DNA of 64,000 bases, taken from the NCBI GenBank assembly GCA_963585895.1, contig OY757907.1:111943771-112007770 (forward strand), given 5' to 3'. Below the pieces are notes generated by a model, which saw nothing but the letters and a program-made list of their open reading frames with translations, was not told the DNA's origin and ran no database searches. This document shows positions 33,752 to 44,475 of the stretch, in pieces. The first letter of the stretch is position 1; the number at the start of each line of letters is the position of its first letter. Source of the DNA: Sepioteuthis lessoniana (lineage: Eukaryota > Mollusca > Cephalopoda > Myopsida > Loliginidae). The translations under genes were made by a program, and so were the position numbers.

Positions 33752-33975
33752 CGTTTCTTAGTTTAATGGCATACCAATCTTCATAGGTTATTTAATGCCA
33801 AAGCCGTCCTTGTAAAAGTAAAATAGTGATATTATTGAACCCATAGCTGGCGTGATAATTGGATTCAAACATTTTTCAAGTGTATAAGTAATATAGGGGT
33901 ACTAAACATTCTTCAAACTCCAAAACTGAAGCCTCACTATCAAATGTGGTTTAATGTCATATCCAGAAAAACACA
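33752..33975 (-). repeat. T1 SINE 3' half joined to an H head piece
   Basis: 33752-33888 is T1 tail plus middle (TTTAATGGCATACCAATC, GTTATTTAATGCCAAAGCC, GATAATTGGATTCAAAC). 33890-33970 is an H-head piece (GGGGTACTAAACATTCTTC, CTGAAGCCTCACTATC, AATGTCATATCCAG). Confidence 0.55.
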
Positions 33976-34525
33976 TCTAAGTTAGGATAGTATCGAAAGT
34001 CAACGGTGTTTGTAGACTGTCAGTTTCTCGCCAATGTGATATCTCAGTTCAAATAGTTCCCATGTGGTGGATATCCTTTTATATATTGTTCTGTGATGCA
34101 CGATAAGAAGGGTTTAGTAAATAAAAAAAAAATAAAATAAAAAAAAAAAATTATTAATCTATGGGCGTGTCTAAAGGAGGCTGCTCTTTTAAGATGCAAT
34201 ACAAACTCTTCCCATCATACTCACATCACTATATGAAAAGGGATAGCCACCACGTGGGGACCACTTCGACTGATGATCACATTGGCGAGAAACTGGCTTC
34301 ACCAAGCATCGTTGACTGTGTCTGCTCTGCTCTATGTTAGATATATCAATATGTTCTATTGTTATATATTGACCTCTGACAGGCTGTGTTAATTTGTGGA
34401 TTTCAAAACAGAATATGTACCTGTATCTTAAGGTAATCAAAAGATAGCGAAAATACTGCGTGAATTGCATACGATTAGTCCTTAGGCATCCGAAAAATGC
34501 ATAACGACGGAAGTTTTCTGCTGAA

Positions 34526-34698
34526 AGTTATGAATCCAATTATTCTCCTTCGAACTATGGGTAAATAGTTGGGCAGACTGGATTTTTTAGCCTTGGTTAG
34601 GCAACTAGTCTTGGAGAAGGAAACCTTAGTACTAACCTATTAAATTCCGCTTAAAAACTCACATTGTGTCACATCTTGCTCGAGCGGAGTAGTTGGTA
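34526..34698 (+). repeat. T2 SINE 3' half running into (AT)n
   Basis: Begins AGTTATGAATCCAATTATTC, has GGCAACTAGTCTTGGAGAAG and ends GAGCGGAGTAGTTGGTAAAT. The (AT)n tract at 34698-34722 follows without a gap. Confidence 0.8.
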
Positions 34699-34838
34699 AA
34701 TATATATATATATATATATATCTCATGTATAATAGTCTTAATGTCTCCTTCATTCTGGTATGCAGCACTATCACCAATATTAAGAAAATTTTATAGATAT
34801 ACCGGATGAGCCATATATATATATATATATATATATTA
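34698..34838. repeat. two (AT)n microsatellites
   Basis: TA repeats at about 34698-34722 and 34814-34837. Confidence 0.95.
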
Positions 34839-34984
34839 TGTACACGAGTCTTTAATAGACTTGTGATCACTTTGTAACGTAAAAAATATTAAACGTTTAG
34901 GTTGATTATGTAATGAAATATTGAAATGTTCTCCTGTTGGATATCAAATGATTCTTGTTTTTACACTGGTGGTCAGGTTTGATT

Positions 34985-35215
34985 TCTTTGTTTCATGGTA
35001 TATCAACATTCATGGGTTATTTAAAATCAATGGCATCCTTGTAGAAAAATAGCCGTGATAATATTTCATTCTTAGCTGAAGGTAGATAAAGAGGTTTATA
35101 CCTTTACTAGAGGCATTGGTCTGAAAGTGAATCTAATAGCAGAACTAGAGTTCGAACTGGCTCACTTCGAGGTCGCAATCGAGCACTTCAGCCACAACGA
35201 CTCCCTTTCTTCTGT
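34985..35215 (-). repeat. T1 SINE, older variant
   Basis: Tail side: TTTCATGGTATATCAACATTC, GTTATTTAAAATCAATGGC. The head end is the reverse complement of a B-box-like GAACTCTAG and of CGTTGTGGCTGAAGTGC. It resembles the variants at 1.4 and 15.2 kb. The 129-codon frame 35127-35516 starts inside it. Confidence 0.65.
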
Positions 35216-35321
35216 TCAATTTCTTACACATGGACATTATATATATATTTTATTACAACAGTATATGGTTGTTACTATCTCACTTGGTGGGTTAGTCGCA
35301 GACCAAATGCGGTATAATTTG

Positions 35322-35578
35322 GTTAGTGAAGTTGGCAACCGTAGTCAAGGGCGACCTGAAGGCTCCCTTTTCAATAGCTACTACACCAAGGTATACGGGG
35401 AGGGCGCTACTTCTTTCCCTGCATTGCTCCACTTTACCCTTGATACGTATCTTTTATTGTTGATTGTTAAACAAGGAGGTATCAAGTACCATTTTTATGT
35501 CTTTGGTATGACGTGACCTGGAATTGAACCCAGGTCTTCTGGACCATTGGCGAACACTCTACCAACTGGACCAATAAT
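35322..35578 (-). repeat. T3 SINE, full length
   Basis: Minus strand: GGTCCAGTTGGTAGAGTG (A box), GAAGACCTGGGTTCAATTCC (B box), ATAAAAATGGTACTTGATACC, AAGGGTAAAGTGGAGC, GTTGCCAACTTC end. The window's longest open frame (129 codons) runs antisense through it. Confidence 0.85.
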
Positions 35579-35815
35579 TTATTAAGTGCTCAATATATTT
35601 GGTTGAGCTATTATATATAATATACTAGATACATATATAATAAAACTAATAAATATTTAATAGCATGGATGCTTTTCTGCAACCATTGGTTTCAGGCCGT
35701 CTTTATACGGCAATCATCCGCTATCCTTTTATTTCCTAAGAAAGTGACCTCGGAATCATTTGTTCCTGATGATTGCCATATAAAAACTAATCTATTTATT
35801 TATTATATACTGGTT

Positions 35816-35858
<43 letters not shown>

Positions 35859-36674
35859 CAAAATCAGACACTAGTAGCATCATTCTATAACAAGAGCGAT
35901 ATTTTACGACCTGAAAAGTTGAAATTTTTTAATCTTGGTTTAATACAGCAGAAATCAAAAGATAAGTAGGAAGATTATCATAAATTGTTCCTTAAAGTTT
36001 GAGTGACTTTTCTTCAATATTGGGCTTTCACCCGGATTCGAACCCGACTGTAATTCTCATACAAAACGTAACAATATCAACTAAAAAACGAGACGTGCTT
36101 CTTCAATTGCTGCAAAGTGGTTATTTTGTAGATGAAGCCAAACAGAAACTTGTGAAGGTAACAGGACCGACAAAAGGAGATTGAACAATCTCAAAGTGAA
36201 AATAAATGAGATTTGAATTATTTGCATTCGTCCACTTTCTTAGGTCTTACTCAGTTTAAGTAAATATCTGCCCGATTGACTCAAACTGTAGAGTGTGAAG
36301 TTTTATATTCAGCTCGGCCAGGTGTCAAGTAGAAAATCTGACAAGGTCATGTCAATGCAGCTCATCTAGTAAACACGGGAATGAACAAAGTTTCTTTAGT
36401 CGGTGTCTGCATTATATAGGCTCTAATCCTTTTTGCAAACATTACATCCGCGTTTTCGAATTACAAACTTGAATAATGTTGCAAGTTTGAACAAACAAAA
36501 TATAAATCGTGGAAATCTTGCGAGTACACATTTCATCAAAGAGAAAGCAGTATTTACTGAGTTATTTTTTTGTTTTGTTTTTATTAAGCCGTAAATAAAA
36601 TTCAGCTCTTAACTATTTGAGAGCGGCAAAATAATATCTCACAGAAAATGTCTGATTTTTTTGGCCTTAGTCTG
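35579..36674. other. no gene seen; (AT)n at 35818-35854
   Basis: Contains one AT microsatellite. A single B-box-like CGGGTTCGAATCCGGG lies at about 36031-36046 (reverse strand) with no tRNA fold around it. Confidence 0.45.
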
Positions 36675-37465
36675 GCAGATTGGTTGTTTGTTCGGGTTTA
36701 TGGCATATCAACCTTGTAGGTTGTTTAACGCCAAATCCATTTTTATGCAAATAGTTCTGTCTCAAACGATTCAGTTTAGCATGAGTAACCAGTTTTTCAA
36801 AAACATTTCTATTTCAAGCTATTCAGTTTATTCAAACAATTCTAATTCAACTAATTCAGTTTAGTCAAAGTATAGATTTTGTTTACACAGAGTTAAATGT
36901 CACAATAGTTCTATATTTAACAATTTAATTTAGTTTAGTCAGAGTAGAGTTTCAACGTCGGTTGGTTGGGTTTTATGGCATATCAACCTTTGTTACGCCA
37001 AATCCATTTTATCCAAATAGTCTTATTTCAAAAAAATTCAGTTCAGCAAGAGTAAACAGTTTAAAACATTCCTATTTTTAGCTATTCTGCTTATTCAAAC
37101 AGTTCTAATTCAGCTAATTCAGTTTAAATGTAAGTACAGTTTATTCGTCAAAAGCATTTCTATTTCAAGCTGTTCAGTTTTGTCAAACAGTTCTAATTCA
37201 ATTTAGCATAAGTATGCAGTTATTTCTATTTAACCCATAGATATGGCCATATCAGTTGCTACCACTCCGGACCAGAGTGTATCTGGGAGCTACAGCAATG
37301 AAGGGGCGCTCCGCATTCCCCAAATCTCCAGCATTACTGGAACCTCACTATCAGATTTTTTAGTGTCATATCCAGGACTTCCTTTGGGGATGGGTGTCTT
37401 AACCCTCTGCAGAAGTGCAGTCGGTGTATTCTACAGCCCCAGCCGACTGGGCAATAGTCGGGCAG
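36675..37465 (-). repeat. family H (Ha) with duplicated tail and body
   Basis: Two tail hairpins (about 36703-36733 and 36973-36998), each followed by body units (CAATTCTAATTCAACTAATTC, AGCTATTCTGCTTATTC). A single head lies at 37215-37462, with TTTAACCCATAGATATGGCC, CCACTCCGGACCAGAGTG, CCAGCATTACTGGAACC and CCCCAGCCGACTGGGCAA. It is one of the best-preserved heads. Confidence 0.85.
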
Positions 37466-37810
37466 AGTTTTAGCTGGAGATTCAAGACGAAGAGGAAATT
37501 AAAGAACAAAATGATTATCTTAGTTTTTAACGAGATATCTCGTGAAAAAAAAGGGGCTTCCCTTTTGAGACTTCTCATTGGGCTAGTTTACTGGATTTTA
37601 ATTAAAGACAATTCGTAGAAAGTGAAAGTTAGATTATTATCGTCAAGGAACCGACGTAAATTTTGACTGAAATGACATCACAGATTGTTTCTGAAATACG
37701 AGGGAGGTGGCCATCCAACAGGTTTTTGTGGTGTGTTGCTTCCGGGATTTGCTCAAAACAGCACATAAGATTTTTTGTAGTTCCCATCTAACTTTTTTCT
37801 GTCTCGTTAG

Positions 37811-38389
37811 TTGGTTGGTTGGGTTTTATGGCATATCAACCTTTGTAGGTTATTTAACGCCAAATCCATTTTTATGCAAATAGCTCTATTGCAAACAATT
37901 CAGTTTAGTATGAGCACACATTTTAATTATCAAAACAGTTCTAATTTAGCTAAAACAGTTTAGTATAAGTACATATTTTGTTTACACACAGTTAAATGTC
38001 AAAACAGTTCTATATTAAACAACTCAATTCAGTTTAAGTAAAATTTCAATGTCAAAAACCACGCTGCTTAAATGTAAGTACAGTTTAATTGTCAAAGATA
38101 TTTCTATTTCAAGCTATTCAGTTTAGTCAAACAGTTCCAATTCAAGAAAGTCAGTTTAGCATAAGTAAGAACTTTACAAGATGGGAAGCAATCAGGTGCA
38201 ACCATTCTGGGTTAGAGTGGACCTGGGAGCAATGGCAATGAAGTGCGTGCTCTGAATTCCCCAAAGCTCCGGCATCACCGGAACCTCACCATCAGACTGC
38301 TTAGTGTCATATCCAGGATACTCGTTTGGGGGTCTTACCCCTCTGCAGAAGTGCAGTTGGTGTATTCTACAGCCCAGCCGACAGGGCAA
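37811..38389 (-). repeat. family H (Ha), complete, inserted in the RTE LINE
   Basis: Tail GGTTGGTTGGGTTTTATGG, hairpin, then ATTTAACGCCAAATCC. The body is at 37880-38175. The head is at 38180-38389, from AAGCAATCAGGTGCAACC to CCCAGCCGACAGGGCAA. The left flank TCTCGTTAG (37802-37810) and right flank TCTCTTGTTAG (38390-38400) are two forms of one target site in the LINE. Confidence 0.88.
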
Positions 38390-38400
38390 TCTCTTGTTAG

Positions 38401-38653
38401 TTTGGTTTGGTTTGGTTTGGTTTCTTTGTTTAATGGCATATCAACCTTTGTAGGTTATTTAATGCCAAAACTATTCTCCTAGAAGAACAGTAGTGGTACT
38501 ATTTAATCCGTAGCTGGAAGGATAACGGGATTCATACCTTTCCCAAGGGTATTTGCCAGAAAGTGAACGTAATAGCGCAACTGGAGTACGAACTCGCTTA
38601 CTACGATTCCGCAGTCCATCGCTTTAACCATTACACCACGAGGACACCCCCAC
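38401..38653 (-). repeat. T1 SINE, complete, 11-bp TSD
   Basis: Flanked by perfect TCTCTTGTTAG at 38390-38400 and 38654-38664. The tail TTTGGTTTGGTTTGG, the hairpin, and the head (minus strand GTGTCCTCGTGGTGTAATGG) are all present. It sits directly beside the Ha copy, which used the same target site. Confidence 0.92.
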
Positions 38654-39982
38654 TCTCTTGTTAGTGTCCTCGAGGTACATTCGTATAGTTTTAAGGACAT
38701 AACTGGAACTTAGAAGATATCCGGTTTTATTTTATCAGATAGATGAGATTTCCATATGAAAATGAACCTGTCGATAGCAGTCTACGCCTTCTGTAGCCGT
38801 ATGCTGACATCACTTTCAGCAGATGAGATATTACTGCCGATGAATGAGAGCAGGCCTAACTTCAAAAGCCAGTCATTTTTCTGTTCATCTCGGCTAAAAC
38901 ACAAACTATTTTATTTGCATTTACATAGACACCAATAACTCCTGCTGCTCGCTCTTGGCTGTGTAGTAAGGATTCAGTTTTGTTGGTGAATTTTTAAGAA
39001 GTGCTAGATCATCTGCACAGTTTGCGACTGTCACAGTTTCTGCTGGATATCGTCAAATTCTTGTTTTAAATGTGAAACTTTCCTTATTGGATTCATCGAT
39101 ATTCCAAATACTTTATCCAGGCAGTTTATAAATGAATATAGTGCTAATATATCTCCTTACAAATCTCCTGCGACAACGTCTAATAAGTATCTCCATCAGG
39201 CGAGCAAATCATTGTGTTTTTGGTTTTTTTAAACCATCATTATCGCTCTGTTTCTTTGCAGAGACAATATGTATTAGAATTTACGCTATTTTTCCTCTGT
39301 GCAGAGAATTGAATGCCTACAAGAAATCTCCGAAAAGTTCTATTGCCTCGAGATTGTTTTGCACGACTTTAATGATTTGGTAAATAGTTAGAAGAGTAAA
39401 GTCGGGAATCTACTCCCCCGAAAGCCATTCTGATTTTTCCAAAGAATTTTCCTGATTTTAGGTTGAATGCAATTGAGAATCAGAGCATTAATAAACTTGG
39501 CAACAATTGCGTTATGAGTTATGCTTCCCGGATTCTGAGTGATAAGGAGGTCGCTTACTTAGGGAAGAGAAGGATGCAGCCTTTTGTCGATTTCTTTACA
39601 GTGTTTTTTATACACACAGTTGTATAATCAAAGAAGTTTTCATGAAATTTTCTGGTCTTCTAAACTTCAGGGGATATTTTGTCGAGGACTGCTGCTATTC
39701 CCTTTTAATTTTCTTTTTATTAGTACTGCATCAAATTCCTCCTTCGTAAACTCTTTTTTGATGTTTTGTCGGTGATTAGTAATTCTTTTGCAAACATCTG
39801 TCAATGATTTTAGAAGGGTTTCCCGGCAGATTCGTGAAATCTTTCTACTTGAGAAGTTTTTCTCCTTGGCTGGCAGCTTTTAATTTTCCTCTTGAGGTGC
39901 CCTACCTTCAGCTCACTTTATTTACTCCCAGTCATAGTATTTCTGATTTTATTGATTTTTACTTTAAATATATTGTAATTGT

Positions 39983-40222
39983 TTGGTTTGGGTTCTTTGT
40001 TTCATGGCATATCAACCTTTGTAGGTTATTTAATGTCAAATCTGTTTTCCTTGAAGAACAGTAGTGGTACTTTTTACCTCATAGCTTGGAGGATAAGGAG
40101 GTTCACACCTTTCCCTAGGGTATTTGACCGAATGTGAACGTAATAACGCGACTAGAAAACGAACTAACTTTCTACGATTCTGCAGTCCATCGCTTTAACC
40201 ATTACGCCACGAGAACACCCCC
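39983..40222 (-). repeat. T1 SINE in RTE copy B, 12-bp TSD
   Basis: Flanked by TATTGTAATTGT (39971-39982) and TATTCTAATTGT (40223-40234), with one mismatch. The head reads GTTCTCGTGGCGTAATGG on the minus strand. The same insertion site is occupied in copy A. Confidence 0.9.
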
Positions 40223-41050
40223 TATTCTAATTGTCCTTTTTGGTTATGTGTTGGTTAGTTCAGTAAAGTTTTCTAGACTTAAAGCCTTTTTTAACGGTAT
40301 CCCTTTTTTTTTACCTCGTTGCTTATGAACCCTAAGGACCTCTACATTTGACTCTTGGTTTGGTTAGAATGTATTCCGTTGCTGCTTCCATGTGCATTGT
40401 GGTGAAGTTTTCATATTCGTCATTCGGAGTATACTTTTCAAATATCTCCTGATTTGTTTCTTACAGTTACCGTATTTTCATTGCTTATGATACAATTAAT
40501 AATTGAGGACTAATAATAACCTGCGGTTATCAATATGTGTTATTTCCGTGAAGAATCAAGCGAATCTTTGCTAAGACGATTCTGTGTTCTGAAGATGCCC
40601 CATCGAGAGAAGAATATGCCTCACAGTTCAAAGCGTTATTTAACCATTTCTTGTTCATGAGTATATTGTCCAGCTGTGTTTTAGAGTTATTTGGGAAAAT
40701 GCAGGTCCGTTGTTTTTCCTCTCTGATTTGGAATTTAATATTCAGTCATTCAAATTGTTTTCAAATGAAAAATCTGCTTGATATTCACCGTTTCTGTTTG
40801 CCACGTTGTGCAAGAAAAATATATTATTTCCGTCTTTGCTTATTGAGCATTCGCTCACAACCAAATAATCAACATACGTCAAAATTAATATTCTTATTTG
40901 TCTTATAATTTTTTGCATCTTGATATAAATAAAAGAATAAATAGAATACAGAACTAATATAATATATAAAAAAGATAAAATTAGTACGTACGCTGATAAT
41001 GAATGCTAACGTTGAAATGAACAAACATCTCTTGCGGTTCTTCTCGAAAA

Positions 41051-41623
41051 CAGTATATTTTAAAGTAAATGTTGGAATGGACCATTTTTATGTACTTCTT
41101 AATTATTTGTATCATATTCTTTATAAAGGTATTAAACTATACATTAATAACATCTATTTTAATTATCTACAAATTTATGTTTAGTATTTATATCAAATTG
41201 ATATACAAATAGCTTTATTCAAAATATATAACTTACGTAACTTTATCTGATGAAAATTAACTATATTATATTTGGCTTGTTTAGAAATTTGTTGCAAGTG
41301 ACCGAAATTTATTTATTGATTCATTCATTTATATTTTAACATTATACACAGCGAAGTACTTAAACTTTGTAGATCGCTGTTTTTTCTTTTGATCTTTGGA
41401 ATTTGCACAGAACTTATTCCACAATATTCACAGTACGCATCTTTGCAGTACATTAAAATATAAAACTAAGTCATGCTAAAAATGTTTTAATTTTTTTTTT
41501 AGATGTATAGATTATTGATAGGTGTGTATATATATATATATATTAATTTAACTATATTTTTCATTTTTTTCTCACTGACATCGCCTTTTTAAGTTAGTTT
41601 ACTTGAATTATAAGAGTTGCCAT
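41051..41623. other. no gene seen
   Basis: Very AT-rich, with a short (TA)n near 41526-41543. Nothing recognisable. Confidence 0.45.
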
Positions 41624-41877
41624 TGGCCTAATGAGTTGAGTGTTTGCCAATGGACCGGGAGACCAGGGTTCAATACAAGGTTGAGTCATACCAAAGACTA
41701 AAAAAAATACTTGATGCGACCTTGCATTAACGCTCAGTATTATTAATTACGTATCAAGGGTAAAGTGGAGCAATCCAGAGAATGGAGTAGCGTCCTCCCC
41801 TACAGCTCGGTGTAGAAGCTATTGAAAAGGGAGCCTTCGAGTCTACCTCGACTAAGGTTGCCAACTTGACTTTTTAT
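41624..41877 (+). repeat. T3 SINE, full length
   Basis: Head ATGAGTTGAGTGTTTGCCAA with B box GGTTCAATACAAGG. The body is TATCAAGGGTAAAGTGGAGC, then CCCCTACAGCTCGGTGTAG. It ends GCCAACTTGACTTTTT. The flanks TATAAGAGT and TATAGGAGT may be a 9-bp target duplication with one mismatch. Confidence 0.82.
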
Positions 41878-41999
41878 AGGAGTAGCGTTACGAATTCTAA
41901 CGTTCATTTCTACCGTTTTTATTTTAAAGTTTTATCATAAACATTAGCATTTTAATTGTAGTACTTGTAGTTGTGGTCAAGGAGATGAAAAAAAAAAAT

Positions 42000-43190
42000 T
42001 TAAAAAGAGTATCTCAGAAGAACCAGAAAATTACTCGAGACAAAACTCTCTAAAAGGAAGCTTGTCAAAGAGATAGATATCTGGACTGTCCCCCTGGTAA
42101 GATACTCGGGACCATTCTTGAAGTGTACCAGAGAAGAACTTAAACGAATGGACAACAAGAAAACGAATGACCATTGCACCCCAGAAATGACGTTGACACA
42201 TTATATGTGCCAAAAAGAGAGAGAGGAAGATGACTTCCCAACACTGAAAACAGCGTTAATGCATCGATACAACGACTTGAAGACTATATACAAAAGCGCG
42301 GAGGATGACTGATTGCAACTACCAGAAACAATACTAATGACACCATGACAAGCGGAACGACAATAACCAGAAAACCAAAGTGGCAAGAAAAATAACTATA
42401 GACGCTTTAAACGAAATCTCACACGCGTGGACGTGGTTTAGAAAAGGAAACCTTACGAGAGAAACTCTTCTAATAGCAGCACAAAATAACGCCATAAGGA
42501 CTAACTAGATGAAAATGAGAATAGGTAAGACGCAACAAAACAGCTGATGTCGGTTATATGGTAATAGAAACGAAACGATCGATCACATCAGTGAATGCAG
42601 CAAATTAGCACAGAAAGAGTATAAGACTAGGCACGATTGGGTGGGCAAGGGGATCTACTGGGAATTGTACAAGAAATTGAAATTTGACCATACGAACAAA
42701 TGGTATACGCACGACCCAACATCACTTCTCTGGGATTTTGGCATACAAACGGATCACCTAATCTCGGCCAGACGACTAGACCTTATAATAATCAACAAAA
42801 AAGAGGTAACTTACAGGATTTGGGACTTTGCTGTGCTGGCGGACAACTGAGTAAAATTGAAAGAATGCGAAAATAGGGATAAGTACCTCGACTTTGCAAA
42901 GGAATTGAAAAAAATGAGGAAGAAGAAAGTGACAGTTTTATCAATTGTAATTTGTGCTCTTAGTACAGTCACCAAAGTATTGATACAAGGACTGGAGGAC
43001 CTGGAAATAACTGGACGGGTGGAGACTGTCCAAACTACAGCATTGTTGAGATCAGCCAGAATACTGAGCAGAGTCCAGGATATTCACTGTCATGCAAACT
43101 CGGGTGGAAAAACCATCTGCTAACGCTGATGTAAAAAAAAACTCAACGAGTAAAATAATAAAAAACTTTGTTCTAATTTGTTGATATGTA
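42000..43190 (+). pseudogene. R2-like (restriction-like endonuclease) LINE, C-terminal third
   Basis: The RT thumb end reads EIDIWTVPLVRYSGPFLK, then TREELKRMD (42060-42160). Next comes AINAWTWFRKGNL-like sequence, then the zinc knuckle CRLYGNRNETIDHISEC (from 42548), in which the second Cys of CX2C is Tyr. A stop (TGA) sits just before the knuckle at 42545. The endonuclease follows in 42641-42850: RRLDLIIINKK, then YRIWDFAV, so the two acidic residues (codons at 42779 and 42824) are spaced as in PDX14D, but Pro is Leu. The 88-codon frame at 42857-43123 holds the ALLRSARILSRV helix of the C-terminus, out of frame. It ends AACGCTGATGTAAAAAAA and a poly-A at 43189. No RT core is present. Confidence 0.82.
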
Positions 43191-43439
43191 AAAAAAAAAA
43201 AAAAAGAAGGTGTCTATTTGTGTTTCTGTATGAACATAATGGATGAAGTAAAATCAATCAAATATTTGAAATAGTATGGGTAAGAATAGAATTTTAAAAA
43301 TGTAGGAGAAATTTCATGCAAACATAATACGCCTGTCCTTAAATATTAGTAAATAATATCTATGAGCAAACTTGAATTACCTTTGGTTAAACTGTCCGTC
43401 GTTTGAATTGGTTGCGCCTGGATTTAAATCTAAAGGTAA

Positions 43440-43482
43440 CTCTTTACAGTTGGTGTATTCTACAGCTCCAGCCAACTGGGCA
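43440..43482 (-). repeat. family H head tip
   Basis: Only the head 5' edge is left: CAGTTGGTGTATTCTACAGC, then CCAGCCAACTGGGCA. It abuts the RTE LINE on the right. Confidence 0.55.
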
Positions 43483-43483
43483 A

Positions 43484-44475
43484 AGAAAATTCTTAGGAAA
43501 AATCAGAACGGCTTTCGGAGAAATCACTCACGGATTCTGACTATCAGCCGATTTATCGATGAATAACAAGCAAAATAATCTCGAGGCAACACTATTGATA
43601 GTACATTTCTCTAAAGTATCCGATTCCATATACGGAGGAAAGATGGAGCTAATACTATTAGTATATGGTCTTCCCATAGATACTGTTATAGCTAAAAATA
43701 GTACTTTACTAAGATACAAAGACAATGGTTCTCTTACCCGATGGAGAGATAAAATTCTTATACTTTGTTGAAGGGGTTTAGCAGGGAGATAGATTTGTGT
43801 CGTATTTATTTATTATCTCCTAAGTTTCTACTCTTCGATAATCCCGACTGCGGAGCCTAGATCAAGTAGCAGGAAGTCTTAGCCTCTGTATGAACGAAAA
43901 TGAGTTCATTATACTTTATTTGAGAAGGAACCATGTACACTTTACGTGGAAGGCATATAAAATTAGTTGACAGGCTCATCTAGCTCGGTAGCAATATCTC
44001 ATCAGTTGAAAGGGATGTTAACGTACGCCTATACGCCTATTGACTGGTCGTCGATCATAAGGAAGTATAATCTCTTCGTATAAAATGAAACGGAATGTCT
44101 TCCTATCCGTGGCAGTGTAAATACTACTAAATCGATGCACCACATCGTCACTTGCGAAAAGCACTGATAAAAATCTAGATGGGAACTACAGAAGAAAGCT
44201 CTGTGCTATTTTGAACAAATCTTGGAAGCAGCACCGCACAGAAAAGCAACTGTTCGGCCACTTACTTCCTAAAAAGAGAGCATCAAATCAAAACGAACAT
44301 GACATGCTAGCCACAGCTTGAGAAGTAAAGAATAACTCATTTAAGAGATTTTCTTATGGACTCCTACTTATGGGAACACCAGTGTTGGTCGACCAAGGAC
44401 ATATATCAGCTTTGGGCAGACATTGGATGCAGCTTAGAAAATCTGCCAAGAGCGATGGATGATAAGAGAATAATT
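43484..44475 (+). pseudogene. RTE-like LINE, RT domain to C-terminus
   Basis: The translation starts in the fingers (LRKNQNGFRRNHSRILTISR), then goes through LEATLLIVHFSKVSDSIYGGK. That is the family's FSKAFDSIHRGKM block, where the first catalytic Asp of DFSKAFD is His. A deletion then removes the YADD region (about 43790-43940 is compressed). It resumes at SSISSVERDVNVRLY, KMKRNVFLSVAV, DGNYRRKLCAILNKSW and GHLLPKKRAS, ending near the GRHWMQL...LPRAMDDKR region. The stops and frameshifts, with two catalytic motifs lost, make it inactive. Confidence 0.85.

Larger units (their letters stand above)
37685..41050 (-). pseudogene. RTE-like LINE, longest copy (copy B), interrupted by three SINEs
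   Basis: Minus-strand order, in broken frames: the endonuclease end and linker (40900-40240); then GKLKAASQGEKLLK-like at 39890; ISPEV.KTRKF at 39670; EKSEWLS/GFRG-like at 39430; NNLEAIELFGDF at 39370-39340; the RT catalytic motif as CADDLALL (usual YADD, Tyr to Cys) at about 39010-39025; SSADESDVSIRLQK-like at 38810; and an LDGNYKRMLCAVLSKS-like thumb at 37790-37710. Many stops and shifts mean it is long dead. The SINEs are Ha (37811-38389), T1 (38401-38653) and T1 (39983-40222). The 85-codon plus-strand frame at 40651-40908 is antisense. Confidence 0.85.

Noticed and set aside
35127..35516. 129-codon open frame, the longest in the window
   Set aside because: It runs antisense through a T1 SINE remnant and a full T3 SINE, shows no domain, and its reading is explained by those repeats.
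36031..36046. B-box-like CGGGTTCGAATCCGGG, possible tRNA T-arm
   Set aside because: The two sides do not pair as a T-stem, and there is no acceptor or D-arm partner nearby.
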